This document shows, in pieces, positions 4,857 to 6,271 of a stretch of DNA of 6,271 nt. The notes under the pieces are model-generated. The model did not search any database. It was not told the DNA's origin and was given only the letters and a program-made list of their open reading frames with translations. A program made the translations under genes and the position numbers. The stretch's first letter is position 1; each line of letters begins with the position of its first letter. This DNA comes from Clostridiales bacterium UBA4717 (lineage in GTDB: Bacteria; Bacillota; Clostridia; Oscillospirales; CAG-272), in contig DHJP01000189.1 in the NCBI GenBank assembly GCA_002404395.1, forward strand, positions 1 through 6,271. Reading direction: 5' to 3'.

Positions 4857-6271
4857 AAATCCCACGGGCGCCAAGCCCGGTACGCTTTTGCGCATATTCA
4901 AAGAGCTGTTTCACTTCTATCCCGTACTGCTGCCGATAATGATCATATGTATCATTTTCTCGGCGATCGTAAGCTCTGTCCCGGCGATCTTTATGCAGAA
5001 TATTTTTGCGGTGATCGAAAGATTCACCGCGAGCGGAGATTTCGCCGCTGCAAAGCTTGAGATCGCACCGCAACTGCTCTTCCTCGGTTCAATGTATATT
5101 CTCTCGCTCATTTCGGCGTTTGCATATACACAGCTCGGAGCGTATATCACGCAAGGATTCCTCTATAAGCTGCGCAAAAAGATGTTTGACGGTATGGAGG
5201 AGCTGCCGATCAAATACTTCGACACCCATAATCACGGCGATATCATGAGCTATTACACCAACGATATCGACACGCTCAGACAGCTTGTATCGCAGTCTAT
5301 GCCCCAACTTCTGACCTCTCTCGTGACCGTCGTGACCGTCTTTTATATAATGCTGCGTTTCAGCCTGTATATGACGCTCATTGTGGTGGCGGGAGTTACC
5401 GTAATGGTGTTCGTCACCAAAAAGATCGGCGGAAACTCGGCAAAATACTTTATCAAACAGCAACGCACGATCGGCAAAAGCGAAGGCTTTGTCGAGGAAA
5501 TGATCAACGGTCAGAAAGTGATCAAAGTATTCTGCCATGAAGAAGCGGGAAAAGCTGATTTTGAAAAGATCAACGACGAGCTGTTCCGCGACTCATGCAG
5601 TGCAAACAAGTACGCAAATATTCTGATGCCGATACTGAATAACATCGGCAACGTGCTTTACGTGCTCGTTGCAATTTCGGGCGGAATATTTCTTGCCTCC
5701 GGAGCACGGAATATCGGACTTGCGGGACTTCCCTTTTCGATAAGCGTGGTCGTTCCTTTCCTTAATATGACAAAACAGTTCTCGGGTAACATCAGCCAGG
5801 TGTCGCAGCAGGTCAACTCGGTGGTAATGGGACTTGCAGGCGCTTCAAGAGTGTTTGAGCTTGTTGATGAGAAGCCAGAAACCGATGAAGGATACGTCAC
5901 GCTTGTCAATGCCGAGACGCTCGCCGACGGAAGTATCACCGAAAGCGAAAAACGCACCGGAAGTTGGGCATGGAAGCATCCGCACGGCGACGGAAGCGTC
6001 ACCTATACTCCCCTGTGCGGCGATGTGCGCATGACCGACGTTGATTTTGCTTACGAAGAAGGCAAAAACGTCCTGCACAACGTCACTCTGTACGCAGAGC
6101 CGGGTCAGAAGGTAGCGTTTGTCGGTGCGACAGGTGCCGGCAAGACAACGATCACCAACCTCATCAACCGCTTCTACGATATTGCCGACGGCAAGATCAG
6201 ATATGACGGAATCAATATCAACAAGATAAAGAAAGCCGACCTGCGCCGCTCGCTCGGCATCGTGCTGCAGG
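4843..6271 (+). CDS. Heterodimeric ABC exporter subunit, partner (TM288/LmrD-like), 3'-truncated
   Basis: The reading frame is open from the ATG at 4843 to the window end, 476 codons plus one base; about 130-150 residues are missing. A cytoplasmic start of about 20 residues leads into six membrane helices (about 24-325). The transmembrane domain carries typical exporter landmarks: Y-F-D-T-H-N-H-G-D-I-M-S at 126-137 and N-G-Q-K-V-I-K-V-F at about 222-230. An unusually long linker (345-392) with W-A-W-K-H-P-H at 375-381 precedes the nucleotide-binding domain, which starts near Gly393. Walker A is canonical, G-A-T-G-A-G-K-T-T at 428-436 with Lys434, and the window ends at the Q-loop Gln476. Signature, Walker B and switch His lie outside. 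By analogy with TM287/288 this should be the catalytically competent half, completing the hydrolytic site with the signature of the first subunit. It is translated from its own strong ribosome binding site, overlapping the upstream gene by 14 bases. Confidence 0.92.
   Translation, partial: MRGNKNPTGAKPGTLLRIFKELFHFYPVLLPIMIICIIFSAIVSSVPAIFMQNIFAVIERFTASGDFAAAKLEIAPQLLFLGSMYILSLISAFAYTQLGAYITQGFLYKLRKKMFDGMEELPIKYFDTHNHGDIMSYYTNDIDTLRQLVSQSMPQLLTSLVTVVTVFYIMLRFSLYMTLIVVAGVTVMVFVTKKIGGNSAKYFIKQQRTIGKSEGFVEEMINGQKVIKVFCHEEAGKADFEKINDELFRDSCSANKYANILMPILNNIGNVLYVLVAISGGIFLASGARNIGLAGLPFSISVVVPFLNMTKQFSGNISQVSQQVNSVVMGLAGASRVFELVDEKPETDEGYVTLVNAETLADGSITESEKRTGSWAWKHPHGDGSVTYTPLCGDVRMTDVDFAYEEGKNVLHNVTLYAEPGQKVAFVGATGAGKTTITNLINRFYDIADGKIRYDGININKIKKADLRRSLGIVLQ

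Noticed and set aside
4398..4901. Minus-strand open frames opposite both exporter genes
   Set aside because: The plus strand carries continuous, motif-complete ABC transporter sequence; the antisense translations show no family features.
1..6271. Mobile elements, CRISPR arrays, tRNA or rRNA genes
   Set aside because: No transposase or integrase, no spaced direct repeat array, no terminal inverted repeats and no tRNA-like cloverleaf were seen; the only repeats are terminator stems and short leader motifs.

Overview
The window looks like chromosomal DNA from a Gram-positive anaerobe, most likely a Clostridia-class Firmicute close to the Oscillospiraceae/Ruminococcaceae. The pointers are strong Shine-Dalgarno sites, near-consensus sigma-A promoters with 17-bp spacers, a Firmicute-type L10 leader RNA, a DUF1385 (YqhQ-like) membrane protein, and an ABC exporter pair whose sequence style I associate with Clostridia. 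Base composition is moderate. The genus cannot be named from the sequence.

Layout: (1) 1-693, the 3' part of a DUF1385 membrane protein gene, closed by a perfect-stem terminator at 731-772. (2) 842-2049, a self-contained rplJ-rplL unit: an extended -10 promoter, an L10-binding leader RNA that starts almost at the predicted transcription start, an intrinsic terminator (attenuator) just before rplJ, rplJ (L10), rplL (L7/L12), and a long terminator that can also serve the convergent gene. (3) 2104-2868 minus strand, a YczE/YitT-like membrane protein of unknown function with its own consensus promoter. (4) 2971-3056, a divergent promoter region. (5) 3099-6271, a two-gene operon for a heterodimeric type IV ABC exporter; the first subunit is complete, and the second is cut by the window end at its Q-loop.

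How they work together: L10 and L12 form the ribosomal stalk, and the leader with its attenuator is expected to let excess L10-L12 complex shut down its own transcription. The two ABC proteins should form one exporter. The first subunit carries the degenerate ATP-site residues (Asp for the catalytic Glu, Gln for the switch His), and the second has a canonical Walker A and a long tryptophan-containing linker before its nucleotide-binding domain. The DUF1385 and YczE-like proteins show no clear functional link to their neighbours.

No wholly new system is evident. The points most worth checking are the leader/attenuator switch, the isolation of rplJL from rplKA and rpoBC, the asymmetric exporter with its linker insertion, and the divergent exporter/YczE-like control region. 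No tRNA, rRNA, CRISPR array, insertion sequence or attachment site was seen.
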